From the NCBI RefSeq assembly GCF_001667735.1, contig NZ_LZJN01000072.1, positions 1-59,574 on the forward strand: 59,574 nt of DNA. The letters are read 5' to 3'. Source of the stretch: Mycobacterium sp. E183. GTDB lineage: Bacteria; Actinomycetota; Actinomycetes; Mycobacteriales; Mycobacteriaceae. Made by a program: the position numbers and the translations under genes. Shown piece after piece: positions 18,717-25,892 of this stretch. Below the pieces are notes generated by a model that was not told the origin of the DNA, searched no databases, and was given only the letters and a program-made list of their open reading frames with translations. Every line of letters begins with the position of its first letter. The stretch's first letter is position 1.

Positions 18717-19343
18717 GTGAACACAGAAGACGGCGCCGTAGCGGTGCTGCTGTTCGGTGATCGCCGGGTGCCGCGACCGCTGGTCGGCCTGCCGGTCCAC
18801 GGCGCCGATCCCGATTCCGCGATCGGGCCGTACCGGCGGCTGGTGGTGGTCGGCGCCGACGCCGACCTGGCCGCCGTGCTGACCGGGCTGCTGCGCGCCG
18901 GGCGGCTCGACGTCGAGGTGGCCTACGTGCCGCGCCGCCGTACCCGCGCGAGCCGGGCCTACCGCCTGCCCGCCGGGCGGCGCGCGGCGCGGCGAGCCCG
19001 GCGTGGCACCGCGCGGCGGGTGACCCTGGTCCGCGACGAGACCGGATCGGTGGTCGTCGGGCGGGCGAGCTGGCTGCCGTCCGAGGGGCGATCGCTGCGT
19101 GGCGAGGCCGTCGTCGACGACACCGTGTTGTTCGACGGGGACGTCCCCGGCGTGCACGTCGAGCCGACGCTGGCCGTGCCCGGCCTGCGCGCCCGCGTTG
19201 GCCGGCGCCGCTGGGTCGCCGGGCGCGCGGTCCAGCTGGGCAGCACCGGCGTCGACGTGGTGCGCGACGGCGTACCCGCGCCGCGGCCGGCGCGCCGCTC
19301 GACGTTCTACCGCAACGTCGAGGGCTGGCTGGCGGTCCGATAG
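18717..19343 (+). CDS. Conserved protein, Rv0358-like
   Basis: A 208-residue protein rich in Arg, Ala, Gly and Val, with no signal peptide or membrane segment. It starts at GTG 18717 with an AAGG 8 bases upstream; TTG 18714 is also in frame. Visible segments are YRRLVVVGADADLAAVLTGLL, a Rossmann-like strand-helix shortened here as VVVGADADLAAVL, and the basic stretch around RRAARRARRGTARRV, which could bind nucleic acid. The C-terminus FYRNVEGWLAVR is notable because its coding sequence is repeated downstream. Its position between the purA region and an M50 protease matches M. tuberculosis Rv0358. The function is unknown. Confidence 0.75.
   Translation: MNTEDGAVAVLLFGDRRVPRPLVGLPVHGADPDSAIGPYRRLVVVGADADLAAVLTGLLRAGRLDVEVAYVPRRRTRASRAYRLPAGRRAARRARRGTARRVTLVRDETGSVVVGRASWLPSEGRSLRGEAVVDDTVLFDGDVPGVHVEPTLAVPGLRARVGRRRWVAGRAVQLGSTGVDVVRDGVPAPRPARRSTFYRNVEGWLAVR
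19304..19339 (+). repeat. 36-bp direct repeat, copy 1 (3' end of Rv0358-like gene)
   Basis: The last codons of the Rv0358-like gene. The same 36 bases recur at 19999-20034 with one mismatch (T to C at the 27th base). Confidence 0.9.
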
Positions 19344-19345
19344 TT
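19331..19345 (+). repeat. 15-bp direct repeat, left boundary of islet
   Basis: GGCGGTCCGATAGTT, spanning the end and stop codon of the Rv0358-like gene. An identical copy lies at 20951-20965, just before the M50 protease gene, exactly 1620 bases away. The two copies bound a 1.6-kb insertion. Confidence 0.9.
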
Positions 19346-19615
19346 GGGCTGAGTCCGCAGGATTCGCGAGCGCGGTCCGCATTACGGCGCTGGCGACTTT
19401 GCTGACAGTTCGTTCTGCAAAAGCGAGACGTCCCCAGCCCGCTCGAATAGCCTCAATCTAGGTTTGGGCGCACCACCCATTTGCCTGGAATCTCCGGCTT
19501 CCGCCCTGAACGGTCCCCGAAAGAAAGAGTTGTCAGATTCTCCGATTGGCGGGCTGGTCCTACCTACCTATCAGCCCGGCCCACCGGGGCTGCGACGAAA
19601 CGAGGAGACATCATC
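19346..19615. other. Leader region of islet gene, no gene seen
   Basis: These 270 bases have an apparently lower GC content than the flanking genes and contain only short shadow frames. They must carry the promoter of the small secreted-protein gene that follows; a ribosome-binding site CGAGGAGA lies at 19601-19608. No clear -35/-10 pair was identified. Confidence 0.5.
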
Positions 19616-19891
19616 ATGATCACGCCGCATCACCTCGACCGCACCACTGGGCCCACGCTGAAAAAATCGGCCGCCATAACCGTTCTCGCCGGTGGGTTGG
19701 CGATGGCTGTCATAGGGCTGACCCCTGCCATGGCCAACGCAGACCCCGCACCGCTGGACCCCCCAAGCCCAACCATAACCGCAACCCTGCTCCCCACAGC
19801 GCCCCCACCGGGAAGGGCAGGATCAGACCTCTGTATCGCTGTCAACAATGCGCCGCGTGACCACCAGCCGAACAGCTTGAGCGGCTGCTAG
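19616..19891 (+). CDS. Small secreted protein of unknown function
   Basis: Starts at ATG 19616 with a good CGAGGAGA ribosome-binding site 7 bases upstream; 91 residues. It has a Sec signal peptide: KK before AAITVLAGGLAMAVIGLTPA and a probable cleavage at MANA-DP. The mature peptide is only about 50 residues: a Pro/Thr-rich stretch (PLDPPSPTITATLLPTAPPP) and a C-terminal part with two cysteines, SDLCIAVNNAP and the final LSGC, which could form one disulfide. It is inside the 1.6-kb islet bounded by direct repeats. No family is recognised; similar small exported peptides are common in mycobacteria. Confidence 0.65.
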   Translation: MITPHHLDRTTGPTLKKSAAITVLAGGLAMAVIGLTPAMANADPAPLDPPSPTITATLLPTAPPPGRAGSDLCIAVNNAPRDHQPNSLSGC

Positions 19892-19990
19892 GGCGCGCCG
19901 CACCACGCTACAGAGGCGGCGTTTCGACTCGGGGATTGGCGAGGCACCTCTGCCATCGCCACTGGTGATCAGGTTGAAGCCCTTGGGTTT

Positions 19991-20050
19991 TACTCCTTGT
20001 TCTACCGCAACGTCGAGGGCTGGCCGGCGGTCCGGCAGGTCGCGGGCTAG
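19991..20050 (+). pseudogene. Fragment of Rv0358-like 3' end
   Basis: In frame with the original, this reads SLFYRNVEGWPAVRQVAG then stop, against FYRNVEGWLAVR at the end of the Rv0358-like protein. The match begins abruptly at 19999, so it is a copied tail without the rest of the gene. It lies inside the islet and shows that the region arose by more than one recombination event. Confidence 0.7.
19999..20034 (+). repeat. 36-bp direct repeat, copy 2
   Basis: 35 of 36 bases match 19304-19339, the 3' end of the Rv0358-like gene. Confidence 0.9.
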
Positions 20051-20294
20051 GCGCCGTCGCCCTGCTGCTTCGACGCCAGGTGCTTGACGATTAGGCAAAA
20101 GTTGACGACGGCGGCGCTCAGCTTGTGGATGGTGGCGTCCCGGGCCCGCCACGCACATCTGCCAGTCGCCGAACTCCTCAGGGGGTCTTTGGTTGTCCGC
20201 GTTGAGATGGATCTTCTGCTCGATCTGGTCGCACAGATCCGCCGGGGTCAAGTTGTCCCGGCGCATCGACGTCGAAGAACCATTTATCCGTCAT
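20048..20294 (-). pseudogene. Frameshifted remnant of a small conserved-looking gene
   Basis: Reading the minus strand, three overlapping frames together look like one protein. ATG 20294 gives MTDKWFFDVDA; after a +1 shift near 20270 comes NLTPADLCDQIEQKIHLNAD and PPEEFGDWQM; after another +1 shift near 20160 comes RARDATIHKLSAAVVNFCL and VKHLASKQQGDGA before TAG at 20048. The reconstructed product is about 80 residues, hydrophilic, with a Cys in each of the later frames. An alternative is that ATG 20266 starts an intact but unrelated frame, but that frame becomes low-complexity basic sequence. The family is not recognised. Two frameshifts mean either decay or sequencing error. Confidence 0.5.
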
Positions 20295-20417
20295 GCCTAG
20301 TCGGTACCCCCTGCGCCGCGAATTCACCTGACCCGCGCGCCGGTCGACGTGACGAATGGAGCGCATCGTGTCACATTTCGCGGCTGCGGAACGTCGATAT
20401 TCTCGAGAACTCCACGC

Positions 20418-20930
20418 ATGAGGGGGACGCCATTGGCAGCGAATAGGCTTGCGTGCCGGCCGAATGTTGTCGTCCGGCTGCTGGACCTGACCCAGCTGGG
20501 ACAGGCGCAGTGGTTGTTCGGCAACATCTACGAAGCGGTCGTCCATATCCCGGAGCGGCTTGCCGCCCAGCCGAGGCCGTCATCGGTGTTGGCACCGGGC
20601 AGCCCGGTGCGCTATTACGCTGCCGCCGCACCGATCACCGTGGCGGCCACGGCCGCAGCCGTAAGCAAGGGCTGGGAAATCGACGACGCCAGGGGTTGGT
20701 TGGCCGTTACGGCGGGATGCTCGGTCACCGGATTGGCCCTCACCGGCTATCTGATCCGGACGGTGAACCTCCCGGTGATGTTTGCCGACACGGCGCCGCC
20801 GCCAGACGTACGGGCCGCCCGACTCCGAACCTGGTACCGGCTCAATCTGGTTCGGATCGCCGCCGCGTGTGGCGCGTTGATCGCCGCGAACCGCGCGAGC
20901 CAGGTCATCGCGCGGCGGGGCGCACGGTAG
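20418..20930 (+). CDS. DUF1772-like four-helix membrane protein
   Basis: Starting at ATG 20418 (170 residues) the protein has four hydrophobic segments: VVVRLLDLTQLGQAQWLFGN, VRYYAAAAPITVAATAAAV, WLAVTAGCSVTGLALTGYLI and RIAAACGALIAANRASQVI. The pattern NIYEAVVHIPERL ... GSPVRYYAAAAP ... RLNLVRIAAA resembles DUF1772 (anthrone-oxygenase-like) proteins, which usually carry an N/Y-rich first loop and a W-x-R-x-N-x-x-R in the last loop; here WYRLNLVR is present. An upstream ATG at 20349 is in frame but gives an implausible leader. It is the last gene in the islet and ends 20 bases before the right-hand 15-bp repeat. Function unknown. Confidence 0.65.
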   Translation: MRGTPLAANRLACRPNVVVRLLDLTQLGQAQWLFGNIYEAVVHIPERLAAQPRPSSVLAPGSPVRYYAAAAPITVAATAAAVSKGWEIDDARGWLAVTAGCSVTGLALTGYLIRTVNLPVMFADTAPPPDVRAARLRTWYRLNLVRIAAACGALIAANRASQVIARRGAR

Positions 20931-20950
20931 CGCGCCAAACCCCGTCGACG

Positions 20951-20965
20951 GGCGGTCCGATAGTT
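20951..20965 (+). repeat. 15-bp direct repeat, right boundary of islet
   Basis: Identical to 19331-19345. It contains what would be the last codons and TAG stop of the Rv0358-like gene, now placed 7 bases before the M50 protease start. This suggests the ancestral junction was Rv0358 followed directly by the protease gene. Confidence 0.9.
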
Positions 20966-20972
20966 TCGACCG

Positions 20973-21746
20973 GTGAACCTGCCCGCCCGGCGCGAATCGT
21001 TGCGACCCAGCCCCATCTTCCTGGCCCTGGTGGCCGTGACGGCGGCCGGCGGCGCGCTGGCCTGGCTGGCCGGCAGCACCGTGCGGCCACTGGCGTACGT
21101 CGGGGTGTTCACCTTCGTCATCGCCGGCTGGTTGGTGTCGCTGTGCCTGCACGAATTCGGGCACGCGGTGACCGCCTGGCGATTCGGCGACCACGACGCC
21201 GCCGTGCGCGGGTACCTGACGCTGGATCCCCGGCGTTACAGCCATCCCGCGCTGTCGCTGCTGCTGCCGATGGTGGTGATCGCGCTGGGCGGAATCGGCC
21301 TGCCGGGCGCCGCCGTGTACCTGCGGACCTGGTTCATGACGCCGAACCAGCGCACCCTGGTCAGCCTCGCGGGCCCCGCGGCCAACCTGGCGCTGGCGGT
21401 GCTGCTGCTCACCCTCACGCGGGTGTTCTACGACCCGTTCCACCAGGTGCTCTGGGCGGGCGTGGCCTTCCTGGGATTCCTGCAGCTGACCGCGGTGGTG
21501 CTGAACGTGCTGCCCATCCCGGGCCTGGACGGCTACGACGCGCTGGAGCCGCACCTAAGCCCCGAGACCCAGCGCGCGGTGGCGCCGGCCAAGCAATGGG
21601 GCTTCTTCATTCTGCTGTTTTTGCTCCTGGCGGGCGGTAACTGGTTCTTCGGGGCCGTGCTGTGGCTGTTCGACTTCTCGGGGGTGCCGACGTGGCTGGT
21701 GTCGGCGGGCAACGTGCTGACCCGCTTCTGGAGCCGCTGGTTCTGA
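20973..21746 (+). CDS. Site-2-protease-type M50 membrane metalloprotease (Rv0359-like)
   Basis: A 257-residue integral membrane protein starting at GTG 20973. The zinc-binding helix is LHEFGHAV (HEFGH at residues 60-64), placed at the end of a membrane segment, and the third ligand motif is LNVLPIPGLDGYDAL, the N-x-x-P-x-x-x-L-D-G form of M50 proteases. Other hydrophobic segments are FLALVAVTAAGGALAWLAG, LLLPMVVIALGGIGLPGAAV, NLALAVLLLTLTRVF and FFILLFLLLAGGNWFFGAVL. There is no PDZ domain, so this is a minimal form. Substrates are unknown. M. tuberculosis Rv0359 is the syntenic homologue. Confidence 0.9.
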   Translation: MNLPARRESLRPSPIFLALVAVTAAGGALAWLAGSTVRPLAYVGVFTFVIAGWLVSLCLHEFGHAVTAWRFGDHDAAVRGYLTLDPRRYSHPALSLLLPMVVIALGGIGLPGAAVYLRTWFMTPNQRTLVSLAGPAANLALAVLLLTLTRVFYDPFHQVLWAGVAFLGFLQLTAVVLNVLPIPGLDGYDALEPHLSPETQRAVAPAKQWGFFILLFLLLAGGNWFFGAVLWLFDFSGVPTWLVSAGNVLTRFWSRWF

Positions 21747-21754
21747 CCCTTGCC

Positions 21755-21778
21755 ATATATGCGCGAATGTGCATATAT
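21755..21778. promoter_or_regulatory. Inverted repeat, probable metal-sensor operator
   Basis: ATATATGC (21755-21762) and GCATATAT (21771-21778) are perfect 8-base arms around an 8-base spacer, AT-rich in a GC-rich genome, 8 bases before the start of the CDF exporter gene. ArsR/SmtB metal sensors of mycobacteria bind AT-rich imperfect palindromes of this kind next to metal exporter genes. The sensor gene is not in this window. Confidence 0.65.
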
Positions 21779-21786
21779 TGCTCGCC

Positions 21787-22683
21787 ATGGGCGCAGGCCA
21801 CAGTCACAGTCCCGCCGAGACCGACGGGTCCCGGCTGATCCCTCGCATGATCGTCGCCGCCGCCATCCTGGCGGCGTTCTTCGTGATCGAGCTGACCACC
21901 TCGTTGCTGATCAACTCGATCGCGCTGCTGGCCGACGCGGGCCACATGCTGACCGACGTCGTCGCCGTCTTCATGGGCCTGGCCGCCGTGACGCTGGCCC
22001 GCCGCGGCAGCTCGTCGCCGTCGCGGACCTACGGCTGGCACCGCGCCGAGGTGTTCACGGCGGTCGCCAACGCGGGCCTGCTGATGGGGGTGGCCCTGTT
22101 CATTCTCTGGGAAGCGATCCAGCGGCTGAGGGAAACGCCGTCGGTCCCCGGCGTGCCGATGATCGTGGTCGCGCTCGCCGGCCTGCTGGCCAACCTCGTG
22201 GTCGCGCTGCTGCTGCGGTCGCACTCCGGGCAGAGCCTGGCGGTCAAGGGCGCCTACATGGAGGTGGTCGCCGACAGTGTGGGCAGCCTCGGGGTGCTGA
22301 TCGCCGGCATCGTCACCGTCACGACCCGCTGGCCCTACGCCGACGTGGTGGTGGCGGTCCTGGTCGCGTTGTGGGTGCTGCCGCGGGCGATCTCGCTGGC
22401 CCGCGAAGCGTTGCGGATCCTGTCCGAATCGTCGCCGACCCACATCGACGTGGAGGAGCTGCGCTCGGCGCTGGGCGCCGTCGACGGCGTGACCGAGGTG
22501 CACGACCTACACGTGTGGACGCTGTCGCCGGGCAAGGACATGTGCACCGCGCACCTGCGCAGCACCGGCGACTCCGCCCGGGTGCTGCAGGACGCCCGGA
22601 CCGTGCTCTCGGCGCGCGGGCTGGAGCACGCCACCGTGCAGATCGACGGGCCCGGCGAAGCGGAGTGTTCGGAGAGCTTCTAG
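21787..22683 (+). CDS. Cation diffusion facilitator metal exporter
   Basis: A CDF exporter of 298 residues from ATG 21787, with six membrane segments and a C-terminal cytoplasmic domain (THIDVEELRSALGAVDGV onward, including EVHDLHVWTLSPGK). The transport site in helix 2 is LADAGHMLTD (Asp50, His53, Asp57). In helix 5 the usual H-x-x-x-D is replaced by AYMEVVAD (Glu159, Asp163), which predicts a metal preference different from standard zinc exporters. The N-terminal GHSHS is a short His-rich tail. The upstream palindrome at 21755-21778 suggests metal-controlled expression. The last 4 bases overlap the stop of the convergent DUF3151 gene. It is not in the corresponding place in M. tuberculosis as I recall it. 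Confidence 0.92.
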   Translation: MGAGHSHSPAETDGSRLIPRMIVAAAILAAFFVIELTTSLLINSIALLADAGHMLTDVVAVFMGLAAVTLARRGSSSPSRTYGWHRAEVFTAVANAGLLMGVALFILWEAIQRLRETPSVPGVPMIVVALAGLLANLVVALLLRSHSGQSLAVKGAYMEVVADSVGSLGVLIAGIVTVTTRWPYADVVVAVLVALWVLPRAISLAREALRILSESSPTHIDVEELRSALGAVDGVTEVHDLHVWTLSPGKDMCTAHLRSTGDSARVLQDARTVLSARGLEHATVQIDGPGEAECSESF

Positions 22684-23102
22684 AGGCCCAGCGCCGGCCG
22701 CGCCTCCGGGTCGCAATCGTCAAGCAGGTCCAGGCAGCGCAGGTGTTCCTCGGATTCGCCGATCGTGTCGGCGGCCCGGGCCAGCGCCGCCACACAGCGC
22801 AGGAACCCGCGGTTGGGCTCATGCGAATACGGCACCGGGCCGAAGCCCTTCCAGCCGTTCCGGCGCAGCTGGTCCAGGCCGCGGTGATAGCCGGTGCGGG
22901 CGTACGCGTACGCCGTGACGGCCTGCTCGTCGGCCAGCGCCTGTTCGGCCAGCGCCGCCCAGGCCACCGACGCCGACGGATGCGCGGCGGCGACGATCGC
23001 GGGCTTCTCGCCGGCGAGCAGTTCCGCCTCGGCGTCGGGATCGCCCGGCAACAGGGTCGGGTCGGGTCCGAGCAGGTCTCGTGGCGGCGTCATGGCTCCC
23101 AT
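22680..23102 (-). CDS. DUF3151 protein (Rv0360c-like)
   Basis: A 140-residue soluble protein, family DUF3151, found in mycobacteria and other actinobacteria. Segments include PPRDLLGPDPTLLPGDPDAE, HPSASVAWAALAEQAL, ARTGYHRGLDQLRRNGWKG, YSHEPNRGFLRCVAALARAA and LDDCDPEA near the C-terminus. The alternating Ala-rich helices (ALAEQALADEQAVTAYAYA) give a tetratricopeptide-like impression, though no repeat is confirmed. The second ATG, at 23093, is an equally good start. The function is unknown; synteny with Rv0360c between the protease/CDF genes and the Rv0361 orthologue is clear. Confidence 0.82.
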   Translation of the reverse strand: MGAMTPPRDLLGPDPTLLPGDPDAEAELLAGEKPAIVAAAHPSASVAWAALAEQALADEQAVTAYAYARTGYHRGLDQLRRNGWKGFGPVPYSHEPNRGFLRCVAALARAADTIGESEEHLRCLDLLDDCDPEARPALGL

Positions 23103-23216
23103 TCTGCAGCTGCCCCATTTCGCCGGGGCGGCGGACCTCGACCATCACCCCATCGAGGGGGACGGGTCGCTAAGCTCTCCAACTACCCCACCCGATAGCG
23201 GAGGACAGCCGTACTC

Positions 23217-24047
23217 ATGCCCCAGCCACCCGAGCCCGACCGCGGCGGCACGCCGAACGCGCCTGGGCACGAATGGGCCGCGCAGTCAGGCGAAGACGCG
23301 ACCGAGGGCGTCCCGCTCATCCCGAGCGACTCCGAGACGGAGACCGTCGTGATCCGGCCCGATTCGGGCGGCGGCCCGGGGGTTCCCGGGGACGACGCGG
23401 ACGCCCAGCAGCGCGAACGCCGCTTCACCGCGCCCGGTTTCGACGCCAAAGAGACCACGGTGATCGCCACCACCCCGGAGCCCGCCACCGAGGCCTTCTC
23501 GACACCTCCGGAGGGCCAGACCGCGCAGCTTGGGGTGCCCCCCAAATCCGCTGTGCCACAGTCGATTCCGCCTCGACTCGGCGGAAAGCTGCGCACCTCC
23601 CGGCAGATCAACTGGGGCTGGGTGCTGGCGCTGGTGGTGATCGTGCTGGCGCTGGCCGCGATCGCGATCCTGGGCACGGTGCTGCTCACCCGCGGCAAGC
23701 ACACGAAGGTGTCGCAGGAGGACATGGTCCGCACAACCATCCAGAGCTTCGACACCGCGATCCAAAAGGGCGACCTGACCACGCTGCGCACCATCACCTG
23801 CGGCACCACCCGCGACGGGTACGTGGACTACGACGAGCACTCGTGGGATGAGACGTACCGCCGGGTCTCGGCGGCCAGGCAGTATCCGGTGATCGCGAGC
23901 ATCGACCAGGTGGTGGTCAACGGCCAGCACGCCGAGGCCAACGTCACCACGTTCATGGCCTACGACCCGCAGGTCCGTTCCACCCGCAGCCTGGACCTGC
24001 AGTATCGCGATGACCAGTGGAAGATCTGCCAGTCCCCGAGCGGCTAG
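23217..24047 (+). CDS. Single-pass membrane protein, Rv0361-like
   Basis: A 276-residue protein of three parts. Residues 1-130 are acidic, Pro/Thr/Ser-rich and probably disordered in the cytoplasm (several ET and TPE stretches, possible phosphothreonine sites). One membrane segment, WVLALVVIVLALAAIAILG, follows near residue 135. The outer 115 residues, beginning KVSQEDMVRTTIQSFDTAI, have the look of an NTF2-like/DUF4878 domain common in mycobacterial extracytoplasmic proteins, with Cys in RTITCGTTRDG and WKICQSPSG that may pair. Function unknown. It ends at a terminator hairpin shared with the convergent fba gene. Confidence 0.82.
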   Translation: MPQPPEPDRGGTPNAPGHEWAAQSGEDATEGVPLIPSDSETETVVIRPDSGGGPGVPGDDADAQQRERRFTAPGFDAKETTVIATTPEPATEAFSTPPEGQTAQLGVPPKSAVPQSIPPRLGGKLRTSRQINWGWVLALVVIVLALAAIAILGTVLLTRGKHTKVSQEDMVRTTIQSFDTAIQKGDLTTLRTITCGTTRDGYVDYDEHSWDETYRRVSAARQYPVIASIDQVVVNGQHAEANVTTFMAYDPQVRSTRSLDLQYRDDQWKICQSPSG

Positions 24048-24062
24048 GTTGAGCCTTCGGCG

Positions 24063-24090
24063 TCGAGTGTGCGGCCAGCCGCACGTTCGA
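24063..24090. terminator. Bidirectional hairpin terminator, TRIT-like
   Basis: Arms TCGAGTGTGCGG (24063-24074) and CCGCACGTTCGA (24079-24090) pair throughout if two G-T wobbles are allowed, with a 4-base CCAG loop. It lies in the 47-base gap between the convergent Rv0361-like gene and fba. The left arm shares TCGAGTGTGCG with the hairpin at 33039. Confidence 0.75.
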
Positions 24091-24094
24091 GCGG

Positions 24095-25126
24095 CTAGCC
24101 GACGGACTTCCCGGCGCAGTGCAGGTCCTCGCAGGCCTCCACCACGCGCTCGCTCATCGACGCCTCGCCCTTCTTGAGGTAACTGCGCGGGTCGTAGACC
24201 TTTTTGTTGCCCACCTCGCCGTCGACCTTGAGCACGCCGTCGTAGTTGCTGAACATGTGGCCGGCGATCGGGCGGGTGAACGCGTACTGGGTGTCGGTGT
24301 CGACGTTCATCTTCACCACGCCGTAGCGCAACGCCTCCTCGATCTCCGACTTCAGCGAGCCCGACCCGCCGTGGAAGACGAAGTCGAACGGCTTGGCGCC
24401 GTCGGGCAGGCCCAGCTTGGCCGCGGCGACCTGCTGGCCCTGGGCCAGGATGTCGGGCCGCAGCTTGACGTTGCCCGGCTTGTAGACGCCGTGCACATTG
24501 CCGAACGTCGCGGCCAGCAGGTACTTGCCGTGCTCGCCGTGCCCGAGCGCCTCGATGGTCTTCTCGAAGTCCTCCGGCGTGGTGTACAGCTTGTCGTTGA
24601 TCTCGTGGGCGACGCCGTCCTCCTCGCCGCCGACGACGCCGATCTCGATCTCGAGAATGATCTTGGCGGCCGCGGCCTCCTTGAGCAGTTCCTGCGCGAT
24701 GGTCAGGTTCTCGTCGATCGGCACGGCCGAGCCGTCCCACATGTGCGACCCGAACAACGGGTCCTGCCCCGCGGCCACCCGCTCAGCGGAGATCCGCAGC
24801 AGCGGCCGCACGTAGCTGTCCAGCTTGTCCTTGGGGCAGTGGTCGGTGTGCAACGCGACATTGATCGGGTATCTGGCCGCGATCACGCGGGTGAACTCGG
24901 CCAGCGCCACCGCGCCGGTCACCATGTCCTTCACCCCCAGGCCGGAGGCGAACTCCGCACCGCCGGTGGAGAACTGGATGATGCCGTCGCTGCCGGCGTC
25001 GGCGAAGCCCTTGATCGCCGCGTTGACCGTCTCCGAGGAGGTGCAGTTGATGGCCGGGAAGGCGTACGAGTTTTCCTTGGCGCGGCCCAGCATCTCGGCG
25101 TATACCTCGGGCGTGGCGATGGGCAT
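24095..25126 (-). CDS. fba: Class II fructose-bisphosphate aldolase
   Basis: Fba cleaves fructose 1,6-bisphosphate to dihydroxyacetone phosphate and glyceraldehyde 3-phosphate, and works in reverse in gluconeogenesis. The zinc-dependent class II type is clear from ALHTDHCPKDKLDSY (catalytic Asp and zinc His), EIEIGVVGGEEDGV, the zinc-ligand His in FGNVHGVYKPG, FHGGSGSLKSEI and KMNVDTDTQYAFTRPIAGH. The frame runs on upstream to 25390, but ATG 25126 with a near-perfect AGGAGGA ribosome-binding site gives 343 residues, the standard size. The magnesium-transporter gene mgtE, which precedes fba in M. tuberculosis, is absent here. Confidence 0.97.
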   Translation of the reverse strand: MPIATPEVYAEMLGRAKENSYAFPAINCTSSETVNAAIKGFADAGSDGIIQFSTGGAEFASGLGVKDMVTGAVALAEFTRVIAARYPINVALHTDHCPKDKLDSYVRPLLRISAERVAAGQDPLFGSHMWDGSAVPIDENLTIAQELLKEAAAAKIILEIEIGVVGGEEDGVAHEINDKLYTTPEDFEKTIEALGHGEHGKYLLAATFGNVHGVYKPGNVKLRPDILAQGQQVAAAKLGLPDGAKPFDFVFHGGSGSLKSEIEEALRYGVVKMNVDTDTQYAFTRPIAGHMFSNYDGVLKVDGEVGNKKVYDPRSYLKKGEASMSERVVEACEDLHCAGKSVG

Positions 25127-25184
25127 GGGCTCCTCCTGGCGACTAGGCCCATCCAGTATCGCAACACCGGTATGTTGAAGCATC

Positions 25185-25892
25185 GTGAGCACCACCGTGA
25201 CGGCCCTGCCCCACATCTTCGACCCGATGTACTGGTTGGGCGCCGACGGCGTCTTCGGCTCCGCGGTGCTGCCGGGGATCCTGGTCATCGTCTTCATCGA
25301 GACCGGCCTGCTGTTCCCGCTGCTGCCCGGCGAATCGCTGTTGTTCACCGGCGGCCTGCTCGCCGCGCACCCGAATCCGCCGGCGAGCATCTGGGTGCTG
25401 GCCCCCGCCGTCGCGCTGGTGGCGATACTGGGCGATCAGACCGGTTACTTCATCGGGCGGCGGATCGGCCCGGCCCTGTTCAAGAAGGAAGACTCCCGGT
25501 TTTTCAAGAAGCACTACGTGACCGAGTCGCACGCGTTCTTCGAGAAATACGGGCCCTGGGCGATCATCCTGGCCCGGTTCGCGCCGTTCGTGCGGACGTT
25601 CGTCCCGCCGGTCGCGGGGGTGTCCTACATGCGCTACCCCGTGTTTCTGGGCTTCGACATCGTCGGCGGCATCCTGTGGGGCGGCGGCGTGACGCTGGCG
25701 GGCTACTTCCTGGGCAACGTGCCGTTCGTGCACCACAACCTGCAGAAGATCCTGCTGGTGATCCTCGTCGTGTCGCTGATGCCGGCGTTCATCGCGGCCG
25801 TGCGGAGCTACCGGGCGCGCCGACGGGGGCCGGCCGCCCCGGAGCCGGAGTCAGGACACCCGACTTCTGCGGTACGCAACGAAAGCGTCTAG
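25185..25892 (+). CDS. dedA: DedA family membrane protein
   Basis: A 235-residue DedA/VTT protein, a class implicated in lipid-carrier transport across the membrane. Typical elements are FIETGLLFPLLPGESLLFTG, the GDQTGYFIGRRIGPAL segment, KYGPWAIILARFAPFVRTF with the conserved Arg residues, and PPVAGVSYMRYPVFL. Membrane segments are at the N-terminal third, around WVLAPAVALVAILGD, and at the C-terminus (LLVILVVSLMPAFIAAV). GTG 25185 lies 8 bases after TATGTT, so the transcript may be nearly leaderless. Its last 42 bases overlap the 3' end of the convergent acetoacetyl-CoA synthetase gene. Synteny matches M. tuberculosis Rv0364. Confidence 0.9.
   Translation: MSTTVTALPHIFDPMYWLGADGVFGSAVLPGILVIVFIETGLLFPLLPGESLLFTGGLLAAHPNPPASIWVLAPAVALVAILGDQTGYFIGRRIGPALFKKEDSRFFKKHYVTESHAFFEKYGPWAIILARFAPFVRTFVPPVAGVSYMRYPVFLGFDIVGGILWGGGVTLAGYFLGNVPFVHHNLQKILLVILVVSLMPAFIAAVRSYRARRRGPAAPEPESGHPTSAVRNESV

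Noticed and set aside
19346..20950. Islet as an insertion sequence
   Set aside because: No transposase gene, no terminal inverted repeats seen; only direct repeats bound it.
24095..25390. 431-codon version of fba
   Set aside because: The extra N-terminus overlaps dedA and its promoter region; ATG 25126 has AGGAGGA and gives the standard length.
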